The notes beneath the pieces were generated by a model. The model was not told the DNA's origin. It worked only from the letters and a program-made list of their open reading frames with translations, and did not search any database. Source: Limanda limanda (taxonomy: Eukaryota; Chordata; Actinopteri; Pleuronectiformes; Pleuronectidae). From it: 64,000 nucleotides of DNA. The stretch lies in the NCBI RefSeq assembly GCF_963576545.1, contig NW_026870428.1:1-64000 (forward strand). The letters run 5' to 3'. Shown one piece after another: positions 23,301 through 35,636 of this stretch. Position 1 is the stretch's first letter; each line of letters starts with the position of its first letter. Made by a program: the position numbers and the translations under genes.

Positions 23301-26300
23301 CCCCCACTAAATGGGGTTGCGCGCATCGATCAGTACCATCCTTGAGCTTCTCCGACTTTCGGAAGGGTTAGGGTTAGGGTTAGGGATGAAAGCACATAGG
23401 AGAAAGAGATATTCTTGAATAACTTTTTTTGTGAAGGTCGGAGAGACTTGCAAGTAGGCTCTACCCCCACTAAATGGGGTAACGCGCATCGATCGGTACC
23501 ATCCTTGAGCTTCTCCGACTTTCGGAAGGGTTAGGGTTAGGGTTAGGGATGAAAGCACATAGGAGAAAGAGATATTCTTGAATAACTTTTTTTGTGAAGG
23601 TCGGAGAGACTTGCAAGTAGGCTCTACCCCCACTAAATGGGGTAGCGCGCATCGATCGGTACCATCCTTGAGCTTCTCCGACTTTCGGAAGGGTTAGGGT
23701 TAGGGTTAGGGATGAAAGCACATAGGAGAAAGAGATATTCTTGAATAACTTTTTTTGTGAAGGTCGGAGAGACTTGCAAGTAGGCTCTACCCCCACTAAA
23801 TGGGGTAGCGCGCATCGATCGGTACCCTCCTTGAGCTTCTCCGACTTTCGGAAGGGTTAGGGTTAGGGTTAGGGATGAAAGCACATAGGAGAAAGAGATA
23901 TTCTTGAATAACTTTTTTTGTGAAGGTCGGAGAGACTTGGAAAGTGGTTGCATCTGGACTAATTTGGGTCCTGCGGATCGATTGGTACCATCCCCGAGCT
24001 TGTACGACCTTCGGAAGAGGTCGACCGACGAAATTCCCCCAAATCTGAGGAGATATTCTTGAATAACTTTTTTTGTGAAGGTCGGAGAGACTTGCAAGTA
24101 GGCTCTACCCCCACTAAATGGGGTAGCGCGCATCGATCGGTACCATCCTTGAGCTTCTCCGACTTTCGGAAGGGTTAGGGTTAGGGTTAGGGATGAAAGC
24201 ACATAGGAGAAAGAGATATTCTTGAATAACTTTTTTTGTGAAGGTCGGAGAGACTTGCAAGTAGGCTCTACCCCCACTAAATGGGGTAGCGCGCATCGAT
24301 CGGTACCATCCTTGAGCTTCTCCGACTTTCGGAAGGGTTAGGGTTAGGGTTAGGGATGAAAGCACATAGGAGAAAGAGATATTCTTGAATAACTTTTTTT
24401 GTGAAGGTCGGAGAGACTTGCAAGTAGGCTCTACCCCCACTAAATGGGGTAGCGCGCATCGATCGGTACCATCCTTGAGCTTCTCCGACTTTCGGAAGGG
24501 TTAGGGTTAGGGTTAGGGATGAAAGCACATAGGAGAAAGAGATATTCTTGAATAACTTTTTTTGTGAAGGTCGGAGAGACTTGAAAAGTGGTTGCATCTG
24601 GACTAATTTGGGTCCTGCGGATCGATTGGTACCATCCCCGAGCTTGTACGACCTTCGGAAGAGGTCGACCGACGAAATTCCCCCAAATCTGAGGAGATAT
24701 TCTTGAATAACTTTTTTTGTGAAGGTCGGAGAGACATGCAAGTAGGCTCTACCCCCACTAAATGGGGTTGCGCGCATCGATCAGTACCATCCTTGAGCTT
24801 CTCCGACTTTCGGAAGGGTTAGGGTTAGGGTTAGGGATGAAAGCACATAGGAGAAAGAGATATTCTTGAATAACTTTTTTTGTGAAGGTCGGAGAGACTT
24901 GGAAAGTGGTTGCATCTGGACTAATTTGGGTCCTGCGGATCGATTGGTACCATCCCCGAGCTTGTACGACCTTCGAAAGAGGTCGACCGACGAAATTCCC
25001 CCAAATCTGAGGAGATATTCTTGAATAACTTTTTTTGTGAAGGTCGGAGAGACTTGCAAGTAGGCTCTACCCCCACTAAATGGGGTTGCGCGCATCGATC
25101 AGTACCATCCTTGAGCTTCTCCGACTTTCGGAAGGGTTAGGGTTAGGGTTAGGGATGAAAGCACATAGGAGAAAGAGATATTCTTGAATAACTTTTTTTG
25201 TGAAGGTCGGAGAGACTTGCAAGTAGGCTCTACCCCCACTAAATGGGGTAGCGCGCATCGATCGGTACCATCCTTGAGCTTCTCCGACTTTCGGAAGGGT
25301 TAGGGTTAGGGTTAGGGATGAAAGCACATAGGAGAAAGAGATATTCTTGAATAACTTTTTTTGTGAAGGTCGGAGAGACTTGGAAAGTGGTTGCATCTGG
25401 ACTAATTTGGGTCCTGCGGATCGATTGGTACCATCCCCGAGCTTGTACGACCTTCGAAAGAGGTCGACCGACGAAATTCCCCCAAATCTGAGGAGATATT
25501 CTTGAATAACTTTTTTTGTGAAGGTCGGAGAGACTTGCAAGTAGGCTCTACCCCCACTAAATGGGGTTGCGCGCATCGATCAGTACCATCCTTGAGCTTC
25601 TCCGACTTTCGGAAGGGTTAGGGTTAGGGTTAGGGATGAAAGCACATAGGAGAAAGAGATATTCTTGAATAACTTTTTTTGTGAAGGTCGGAGAGACTTG
25701 CAAGTAGGCTCTACCCCCACTAAATGGGGTAACGCGCATCGATCGGTACCATCCTTGAGCTTCTCCGACTTTCGGAAGGGTTAGGGTTAGGGTTAGGGAT
25801 GAAAGCACATAGGAGAAAGAGATATTCTTGAATAACTTTTTTTGTGAAGGTCGGAGAGACTTGCAAGTAGGCTCTACCCCCACTAAATGGGGTAGCGCGC
25901 ATCGATCGGTACCATCCCTGAGCTTCTCCGACTTTCGGAAGGGTTAGGGTTAGGGTTAGGGATGAAAGCACATAGGAGAAAGAGATATTCTTGAATAACT
26001 TTTTTTGTGAAGGTCGGAGAGACTTGGAAAGTGGTTGCATCTGGACTAATTTGGGTCCTGCGGATCGATTGGTACCATCCCCGAGCTTGTACGACCTTCG
26101 GAAGAGGTCGACCGACGAAATTCCCCCAAATCTGAGGAGATATTCTTGAATAACTTTTTTTGTGAAGGTCGGAGAGACTTGCAAGTAGGCTCTACCCCCA
26201 CTAAATGGGGTTGCGCGCATCGATCAGTACCATCCTTGAGCTTCTCCGACTTTCGGAAGGGTTAGGGTTAGGGTTAGGGATGAAAGCACATAGGAGAAAG

Positions 26301-27271
26301 AGATATTCTTGAATAACTTTTTTTGTGAAGGTCGGAGAGACTTGCAAGTAGGCTCTACCTCCACTAAATGGGGTAACGCGCATCGATCGGTACCATCCTT
26401 GAGCTTCTCCGACTTTCGGAAGGGTTAGGGTTAGGGTTAGGGATGAAAGCACATAGGAGAAAGAGATATTCTTGAATAACTTTTTTTGTGAAGGTCGGAG
26501 AGACTTGCAAGTAGGCTCTACCCCCACTAAATGGGGTAGCGCGCATCGATCGGTACCATCCTTGAGCTTCTCCGACTTTCGGAAGGGTTAGGGTTAGGGT
26601 TAGGGATGAAAGCACATAGGAGAAAGAGATATTCTTGAATAACTTTTTTTGTGAAGGTCGGAGAGACTTGCAAGTAGGCTCTACCCCCACTAAATGGGGT
26701 AGCGCGCATCGATCGGTACCATCCTTGAGCTTCTCCGACTTTCGGAAGGGTTAGGGTTAGGGTTAGGGATGAAAGCACATAGGAGAAAGAGATATTCTTG
26801 AATAACTTTTTTTGTGAAGGTCGGAGAGACTTGGAAAGTGGTTGCATCTGGACTAATTTGGGTCCTGCGGATCGATTGGTACCATCCCCGAGCTTGTACG
26901 ACCTTCGGAAGAGGTCGACCGACGAAATTCCCCCAAATCTGAGGAGATATTCTTGAATAACTTTTTTTGTGAAGGTCGGAGAGACTTGCAAGTAGGCTTT
27001 ACCCCCACTAAATGGGGTTGCGCGCATCGATCGGTACCATCCTTGAGCTTCTCCGACTTTCGGAAGGGTTAGGGTTAGGGTTAGGGATGAAAGCACATAG
27101 GAGAAAGAGATATTCTTGAATAACTTTTTTTGTGAAGGTCGGAGAGACTTGCAAGTAGGCTCTACCCCCACTAAATGGGGTAGCGCGCATCGATCGGTAC
27201 CATCCTTGAGCTTCTCCGACTTTCGGAAGGGTTAGGGTTAGGGTTAGGGATGAAAGCACATAGGAGAAAGA

Positions 27272-28723
27272 GATATTCTTGAATAACTTTTTTTGTGAAG
27301 GTCGGAGAGACTTGGAAAGTGGTTGCATCTGGACTAATTTGGGTCCTGCAGATCGATTGGTACCATCCCCGAGCTTGTACGACCTTCGGAAGAGGTCGAC
27401 CGACGAAATTCCCCCAAAATCTGAGGAGATATTCTTGAATAACTTTTTTTGTGAAGGTCGGAGAGACTTGCAAGTAGGCTCTACCCCCACTAAATGGGGT
27501 TGCGCGCATCGATCAGTACCATCCTTGAGCTTCTCCGACTTTCGGAAGGGTTAGGGTTAGGGTTAGGGATGAAAGCACATAGGAGAAAGAGATATTCTTG
27601 AATAACTTTTTTTGTGAAGGTCGGAGAGACTTGCAAGTAGGCTCTACCCCCACTAAATGGGGTAACGCGCATCGATCGGTACCATCCTTGAGCTTCTCCG
27701 ACTTTCGGAAGGGTTAGGGTTAGGGTTAGGGATGAAAGCACATAGGAGAAAGAGATATTCTTGAATAACTTTTTTTGTGAAGGTCGGAGAGACTTGCAAG
27801 TAGGCTCTACCCCCACTAAATGGGGTAGCGCGCATCGATCGGTACCATCTTTGAGCTTCTCCGACTTTCGGAAGGGTTAGGGTTAGGGTTAGGGATGAAA
27901 GCACATAGGAGAAAGAGATATTCTTGAATAACTTTTTTTGTGAAGGTCGGAGAGACTTGCAAGTAGGCTCTACCCCCACTAAATGGGGTAGCGCGCATCG
28001 ATCGGTACCATCCTTGAGCTTCTCCGACTTTCGGAAGGGTTAGGGTTAGGGTTAGGGATGAAAGCACATAGGAGAAAGAGATATTCTTGAATAACTTTTT
28101 TTGTGAAGGTCGGAGAGACTTGCAAGTAGGCTCTACCCCCACTAAATGGGGTAGCGCGCATCGATCGGTACCATCCTTGAGCTTCTCCGACTTTCGGAAG
28201 GGTTAGGGTTAGGGTTAGGGATGAAAGCACATAGGAGAAAGAGATATTCTTGAATAACTTTTTTTGTGAAGGTCGGAGAGACTTGGAAAGTGGTTGCATC
28301 TGGACTAATTTGGGTCCTGCGGATCGATTGGTACCATCCCCGAGCTTGTACGACCTTCGGAAGAGGTCGACCGACGAAATTCCCCCAAATCTGAGGAGAT
28401 ATTCTTGAATAACTTTTTTTGTGAAGGTCGGAGAGACTTGCAAGTAGGCTCTACCCCCACTAAATGGGGTTGCGCGCATCGATCGGTACCATCCTTGAGC
28501 TTCTCCGACTTTCGGAAGGGTTAGGGTTAGGGTTAGGGATGAAAGCACATAGGAGAAAGAGATATTCTTGAATAACTTTTTTTGTGAAGGTCGGAGAGAC
28601 TTGCAAGTAGGCTCTACCCCCACTAAATGGGGTAGCGCGCATCGATCGGTACCATCCTTGAGCTTCTCCGACTTTCGGAAGGGTTAGGGTTAGGGTTAGG
28701 GATGAAAGCACATAGGAGAAAGA
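27272..28723 (+). repeat. Segment 8: 1452-bp 9-mer B'-A5-B-A2
   Basis: Units at 27272 B', then A at 27428, 27591 (taacg form), 27754 (catcTttg), 27917 and 28080, B 28243, A 28398 (t at unit 74) and 28561. The next segment repeats it at the same length. Confidence 0.95.
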
Positions 28724-30175
28724 GATATTCTTGAATAACTTTTTTTGTGAAGGTCGGAGAGACTTGGAAAGTGGTTGCATCTGGACTAATTTGGGTCCTG
28801 CAGATCGATTGGTACCATCCCCGAGCTTGTACGACCTTCGGAAGAGGTCGACCGACGAAATTCCCCCAAAATCTGAGGAGATATTCTTGAATAACTTTTT
28901 TTGTGAAGGTCGGAGAGACTTGCAAGTAGGCTCTACCCCCACTAAATGGGGTTGCGCGCATCGATCAGTACCATCCTTGAGCTTCTCCGACTTTCGGAAG
29001 GGTTAGGGTTAGGGTTAGGGATGAAAGCACATAGGAGAAAGAGATATTCTTGAATAACTTTTTTTGTGAAGGTCGGAGAGACTTGCAAGTAGGCTCTACC
29101 CCCACTAAATGGGGTAACGCGCATCGATCGGTACCATCCTTGAGCTTCTCCGACTTTCGGAAGGGTTAGGGTTAGGGTTAGGGATGAAAGCACATAGGAG
29201 AAAGAGATATTCTTGAATAACTTTTTTTGTGAAGGTCGGAGAGACTTGCAAGTAGGCTCTACCCCCACTAAATGGGGTAGCGCGCATCGATCGGTACCAT
29301 CCTTGAGCTTCTCCGACTTTCGGAAGGGTTAGGGTTAGGGTTAGGGATGAAAGCACATAGGAGAAAGAGATATTCTTGAATAACTTTTTTTGTGAAGGTC
29401 GGAGAGACTTGCAAGTAGGCTCTACCCCCACTAAATGGGGTAGCGCGCATCGATCGGTACCATCCTTGAGCTTCTCCGACTTTCGGAAGGGTTAGGGTTA
29501 GGGTTAGGGATGAAAGCACATAGGAGAAAGAGATATTCTTGAATAACTTTTTTTGTGAAGGTCGGAGAGACTTGCAAGTAGGCTCTACCCCCACTAAATG
29601 GGGTAGCGCGCATCGATCGGTACCATCCTTGAGCTTCTCCGACTTTCGGAAGGGTTAGGGTTAGGGTTAGGGATGAAAGCACATAGGAGAAAGAGATATT
29701 CTTGAATAACTTTTTTTGTGAAGGTCGGAGAGACTTGGAAAGTGGTTGCATCTGGACTAATTTGGGTCCTGCGGATCGATTGGTACCATCCCCGAGCTTG
29801 TACGACCTTCGGAAGAGGTCGACCGACGAAATTCCCCCAAATCTGAGGAGATATTCTTGAATAACTTTTTTTGTGAAGGTCGGAGAGACTTGCAAGTAGG
29901 CTCTACCCCCACTAAATGGGGTAGCGCGCATCGATCGGTACCATCCTTGAGCTTCTCCGACTTTCGGAAGGGTTAGGGTTAGGGTTAGGGATGAAAGCAC
30001 ATAGGAGAAAGAGATATTCTTGAATAACTTTTTTTGTGAAGGTCGGAGAGACTTGCAAGTAGGCTCTACCCCCACTAAATGGGGTAGCGCGCATCGATCG
30101 GTACCATCCTTGAGCTTCTCCGACTTTCGGAAGGGTTAGGGTTAGGGTTAGGGATGAAAGCACATAGGAGAAAGA
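28724..30175 (+). repeat. Segment 9: second 1452-bp 9-mer
   Basis: Unit order is identical to the preceding segment: B' 28724, A5 with the taacg form second (29043), B 29695, A2. It forms a local tandem pair of 9-mers. The same 9-mer reappears at 46587. Confidence 0.95.
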
Positions 30176-32589
30176 GATATTCTTGAATAACTTTTTTTGT
30201 GAAGGTCGGAGAGACTTGGAAAGTGGTTGCATCTGGACTAATTTGGGTCCTGCAGATCGATTGGTACCATCCCCGAGCTTGTACGACCTTCGGAAGAGGT
30301 CGACCGACGAAATTCCCCCAAAATCTGAGGAGATATTCTTGAATAACTTTTTTTGTGAAGGTCGGAGAGACTTGCAAGTAGGCTCTACCCCCACTAAATG
30401 GGGTTGCGCGCATCGATCAGTACCATCCTTGAGCTTCTCCGACTTTCGGAAGGGTTAGGGTTAGGGTTAGGGATGAAAGCACATAGGAGAAAGAGATATT
30501 CTTGAATAACTTTTTTTGTGAAGGTCAGAGAGACTTGCAAGTAGGCTCTACCCCCACTAAATGGGGTAGCGCGCATCGATCAGTACCATCCTTGAGCTTC
30601 TCCGACTTTCGGAAGGGTTAGGGTTAGGGTTAGGGATGAAAGCACATAGGAGAAAGAGATATTCTTGAATAACTTTTTTTGTGAAGGTCGGAGAGACTTG
30701 CAAGTAGGCTCTACCCCCACTAAATGGGGTAGCGCGCATCGATCGGTACCATCCTTGAGCTTCTCCGACTTTCGGAAGGGTTAGGGTTAGGGTTAGGGAT
30801 GAAAGCACATAGGAGAAAGAGATATTCTTGAATAACTTTTTTTGTGAAGGTCGGAGAGACTTGGAAAGTGGTTGCATCTGGACTAATTTGGGTCCTGCGG
30901 ATCGATTGGTACCATCCCCGAGCTTGTACGACCTTCGGAAGAGGTCGACCGACGAAATTCCCCCAAATCTGAGGAGATATTCTTGAATAACTTTTTTTGT
31001 GAAGGTCGGAGAGACTTGCAAGTAGGCTCTACCCCCACTAAATGGGGTAGCGCGCATCGATCGGTACCATCCTTGAGCTTCTCCGACTTTCGGAAGGGTT
31101 AGGGTTAGGGTTAGGGATGAAAGCACATAGGAGAAAGAGGTATTCTTGAATAACTTTTTTTGTGAAGGTCGGAGAGACTTGCAAGTAGGCTCTACCCCCA
31201 CTAAATGGGGTAGCGCGCATCGATCGGTACCATCCTTGAGCTTCTCCGACTTTCGGAAGGGTTAGGGTTAGGGTTAGGGATGAAAGCACATAGGAGAAAG
31301 AGATATTCTTGAATAACTTTTTTTGTGAAGGTCGGAGAGACTTGCAAGTAGGCTCTACCCCCACTAAATGGGGTAGCGCGCATCGATCGGTACCATCCTT
31401 GAGCTTCTCCGACTTTCGGAAGGGTTAGGGTTAGGGTTAGGGATGAAAGCACATAGGAGAAAGAGATATTCTTGAATAACTTTTTTTGTGAAGGTCGGAG
31501 AGACTTGGAAAGTGGTTGCATCTGGACTAATTTGGGTCCTGCGGATCGATTGGTACCATCCCCGAGCTTGTACGACCTTCGGAAGAGGTCGACCGACGAA
31601 ATTCCCCCAAATCTGAGGAGATATTCTTGAATAACTTTTTTTGTGAAGGTCGGAGAGACTTGCAAGTAGGCTCTACCCCCACTAAATGGGGTTGCGCGCA
31701 TCGATCGGTACCATCCTTGAGCTTCTCCGACTTTCGGAAGGGTTAGGGTTAGGGTTAGGGATGAAAGCACATAGGAGAAAGAGATATTCTTGAATAACTT
31801 TTTTTGTGAAGGTCGGAGAGACTTGCAAGTAGGCTCTACCCCCACTAAATGGGGTAGCGCGCATCGATCGGTACCATCCTTGAGCTTCTCCGACTTTCGG
31901 AAGGGTTAGGGTTAGGGTTAGGGATGAAAGCACATAGGAGAAAGAGATATTCTTGAATAACTTTTTTTGTGAAGGTCGGAGAGACTTGCAAGTAGGCTCT
32001 ACCCCCACTAAATGGGGTAGCGCGCATCGATCGGTACCATCCTTGAGCTTCTCCGACTTTCGGAAGGGTTAGGGTTAGGGTTAGGGATGAAAGCACATAG
32101 GAGAAAGAGATATTCTTGAATAACTTTTTTTGTGAAGGTCGGAGAGACTTGGAAAGTGGTTGCATCTGGACTAATTTGGGTCCTGCGGATCGATTGGTAC
32201 CATCCCCGAGCTTGTACGACCTTCGGAAGAGGTCGACCGACGAAATTCCCCCAAATCTGAGGAGATATTCTTGAATAACTTTTTTTGTGAAGGTCGGAGA
32301 GACTTGCAAGTAGGCTCTACCCCCACTAAATGGGGTAGCGCGCATCGATCGGTACCATCCTTGAGCTTCTCCGACTTTCGGAAGGGTTAGGGTTAGGGTT
32401 AGGGATGAAAGCACATAGGAGAAAGAGATATTCTTGAATAACTTTTTTTGTGAAGGTCGGAGAGACTTGCAAGTAGGCTCTACCCCCACTAAATGGGGTA
32501 GCGCGCATCGATCGGTACCATCCTTGAGCTTCTCCGACTTTCGGAAGGGTTAGGGTTAGGGTTAGGGATGAAAGCACATAGGAGAAAGA
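30176..32589 (+). repeat. Segment 10: 2414-bp B'-A3-B-A3-B-A3-B-A2
   Basis: A regular B-A3 tetramer (644 bp) occurs three times here: B' 30176, B 30821, 31465 and 32109. The second A (30495) is the tagc/cagt form, not taacg. Private changes are gtcAgag in the unit at 30495 and agagGtattc at the end of the unit at 30976. Confidence 0.94.
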
Positions 32590-33709
32590 GATATTCTTGA
32601 ATAACTTTTTTTGTGAAGGTCGGAGAGACTTGGAAAGTGGTTGCATCTGGACTAATTTGGGTCCTGCAGATCGATTGGTACCATCCCCGAGCTTGTACGA
32701 CCTTCGGAAGAGGTCGACCGACGAAATTCCCCCAAAATCTGAGGAGATATTCTTGAATAACTTTTTTTGTGAAGGTCGGAGAGACTTGCAAGTAGGCTCT
32801 ACCCCCACTAAATGGGGTTGCGCGCATCGATCAGTACCATCCTTGAGCTTCTCCGACTTTCGGAAGGGTTAGGGTTAGGGTTAGGGATGAAAGCACATAG
32901 GAGAAAGAGATATTCTTGAATAACTTTTTTTGTGAAGGTCGGAGAGACTTGCAAGTAGGCTCTACCCCCACTAAATGGGGTAGCGCGCATCGATCAGTAC
33001 CATCCTTGAGCTTCTCCGACTTTCGGAAGGGTTAGGGTTAGGGTTAGGGATGAAAGCACATAGGAGAAAGAGATATTCTTGAATAACTTTTTTTGTGAAG
33101 GTCGGAGAGACTTGCAAGTAGGCTCTACCCCCACTAAATGGGGTAGCGCGCATCGATCGGTACCATCCTTGAGCTTCTCCGACTTTCGGAAGGGTTAGGG
33201 TTAGGGATGAAAGCACATAGGAGAAAGAGATATTCTTGAATAACTTTTTTTGTGAAGGTCGGAGAGACTTGGAAAGTGGTTGCATCTGGACTAATTTGGG
33301 TCCTGCGGATCGATTGGTACCATCCCCGAGCTTGTACGACCTTCGGAAGAGGTCGACCGACGAAATTCCCCCAAATCTGAGGAGATATTCTTGAATAACT
33401 TTTTTTGTGAAGGTCGGAGAGACTTGCAAGTAGGCTCTACCCCCACTAAATGGGGTAGCGCGCATCGATCGGTACCATCCTTGAGCTTCTCCGACTTTCG
33501 GAAGGGTTAGGGTTAGGGTTAGGGATGAAAGCACATAGGAGAAAGAGATATTCTTGAATAACTTTTTTTGTGAAGGTCGGAGAGACTTGCAAGTAGGCTC
33601 TACCCCCACTAAATGGGGTAGCGCGCATCGATCGGTACCATCCTTGAGCTTCTCCGACTTTCGGAAGGGTTAGGGTTAGGGTTAGGGATGAAAGCACATA
33701 GGAGAAAGA
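32590..33709 (+). repeat. Segment 11: 1120-bp B'-A3-B-A2, shortest B'-to-B' interval
   Basis: Units: B' 32590, A 32746, 32909 and 33072 (157 bp, one TTAGGG short), B 33229, A 33384 and 33547. Seven units, the smallest higher-order repeat between B' markers. Confidence 0.95.
33072..33228 (+). repeat. 157-bp A unit lacking one TTAGGG
   Basis: Third A after B' in the 1120-bp segment. The third A after the next B' (34192) has the same shortening 1120 bp later, suggesting duplication of this stretch. Confidence 0.95.
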
Positions 33710-35636
33710 GATATTCTTGAATAACTTTTTTTGTGAAGGTCGGAGAGACTTGGAAAGTGGTTGCATCTGGACTAATTTGGGTCCTGCAGATCGATTGGTA
33801 CCATCCCCGAGCTTGTACGACCTTCGGAAGAGGTCGACCGACGAAATTCCCCCAAAATCTGAGGAGATATTCTTGAATAACTTTTTTTGTGAAGGTCGGA
33901 GAGACTTGCAAGTAGGCTCTACCCCCACTAAATGGGGTTGCGCGCATCGATCAGTACCATCCTTGAGCTTCTCCGACTTTCGGAAGGGTTAGGGTTAGGG
34001 TTAGGGATGAAAGCACATAGGAGAAAGAGATATTCTTGAATAACTTTTTTTGTGAAGGTCGGAGAGACTTGCAAGTAGGCTCTACCCCCACTAAATGGGG
34101 TAGCGCGCATCGATCAGTACCATCCTTGAGCTTCTCCGACTTTCGGAAGGGTTAGGGTTAGGGTTAGGGATGAAAGCACATAGGAGAAAGAGATATTCTT
34201 GAATAACTTTTTTTGTGAAGGTCGGAGAGACTTGCAAGTAGGCTCTACCCCCACTAAATGGGGTAGCGCGCATCGATCGGTACCATCCTTGAGCTTCTCC
34301 GACTTTCGGAAGGGTTAGGGTTAGGGATGAAAGCACATAGGAGAAAGAGATATTCTTGAATAACTTTTTTTGTGAAGGTCGGAGAGACTTGCAAGTAGGC
34401 TCTACCCCCACTAAATGGGGTAGCGCGCATCGATCGGTACCATCCTTGAGCTTCTCCGACTTTCGGAAGGGTTAGGGTTAGGGTTAGGGATGAAAGCACA
34501 TAGGAGAAAGAGATATTCTTGAATAACTTTTTTTGTGAAGGTCGGAGAGACTTGGAAAGTGGTTGCATCTGGACTAATTTGGGTCCTGCGGATCGATTGG
34601 TACCATCCCCGAGCTTGTACGACCTTCGGAAGAGGTCGACCGACGAAATTCCCCCAAATCTGAGGAGATATTCTTGAATAACTTTTTTTGTGAAGGTCGG
34701 AGAGACTTGCAAGTAGGCTCTACCCCCACTAAATGGGGTAGCGCGCATCGATCGGTACCATCCTTGAGCTTCTCCGACTTTCGGAAGGGTTAGGGTTAGG
34801 GTTAGGGATGAAAGCACATAGGAGAAAGAGATATTCTTGAATAACTTTTTTTGTGAAGGTCGGAGAGACTTGCAAGTAGGCTCTACCCCCACTAAATGGG
34901 GTAGCGCGCATCGATCGGTACCATCCTTGAGCTTCTCCGACTTTCGGAAGGGTTAGGGTTAGGGTTAGGGATGAAAGCACATAGGAGAAAGAGATATTCT
35001 TGAATAACTTTTTTTGTGAAGGTCGGAGAGACTTGCAAGTAGGCTCTACCCCCACTAAATGGGGTAGCGCGCATCGATCGGTACCATCCTTGAGCTTCTC
35101 CGACTTTCGGAAGGGTTAGGGTTAGGGTTAGGGATGAAAGCACATAGGAGAAAGAGATATTCTTGAATAACTTTTTTTGTGAAGGTCGGAGAGACTTGGA
35201 AAGTGGTTGCATCTGGACTAATTTGGGTCCTGCGGATCGATTGGTACCATCCCCGAGCTTGTACGACCTTCGGAAGAGGTCGACCGACGAAATTCCCCCA
35301 AATCTGAGGAGATATTCTTGAATAACTTTTTTTGTGAAGGTCGGAGAGACTTGCAAGTAGGCTCTACCCCCACTAAATGGGGTTGCGCGCATCGATCGGT
35401 ACCATCCTTGAGCTTCTCCGACTTTCGGAAGGGTTAGGGTTAGGGTTAGGGATGAAAGCACATAGGAGAAAGAGATATTCTTGAATAACTTTTTTTGTGA
35501 AGGTCGGAGAGACTTGCAAGTAGGCTCTACCCCCACTAAATGGGGTAGCGCGCATCGATCGGTACCATCCTTGAGCTTCTCCGACTTTCGGAAGGGTTAG
35601 GGTTAGGGTTAGGGATGAAAGCACATAGGAGAAAGA
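33710..35636 (+). repeat. Segment 12: 1927-bp B'-A4-B-A3-B-A2
   Basis: Units: B' 33710, A 33866, 34029, 34192 (157 bp) and 34349, B 34512, A3, B 35156, A2. The same architecture recurs at 48039 (1933 bp, full length) and at 54808 and 58986 (1927 bp), but in those the shortened A is in the last run, so the equal lengths arose differently. Confidence 0.94.
34192..34348 (+). repeat. 157-bp A unit lacking one TTAGGG
   Basis: Same position relative to B' as 33072-33228, offset 1120 bp. Confidence 0.95.

Larger units (their letters stand above)
17305..27271 (+). repeat. Segment 7: 9967-bp stretch without internal B', rich in 807-bp B-A4 pentamers
   Basis: The A-run lengths are 4,3,1,2,4,4,1,4,4,4,3,1,2,3,4,2, separated by B units at 18107, 18751, 19069, 19550, 20351, 21158, 21476, 22283, 23090, 23897, 24541, 24859, 25340, 25984 and 26791. 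The repeated B-A4 module is 807 bp (801 where a TTAGGG is missing). The unit 75 g-to-a sub-form (ggggtaacg) first appears here at 19868 and is the second A after a B. A 13-unit block at 18107-20193 recurs at 23897-25983. Private changes include ggtaccCtcc (23827), cctccac (26359) and ggctttacc (26999). Confidence 0.94.
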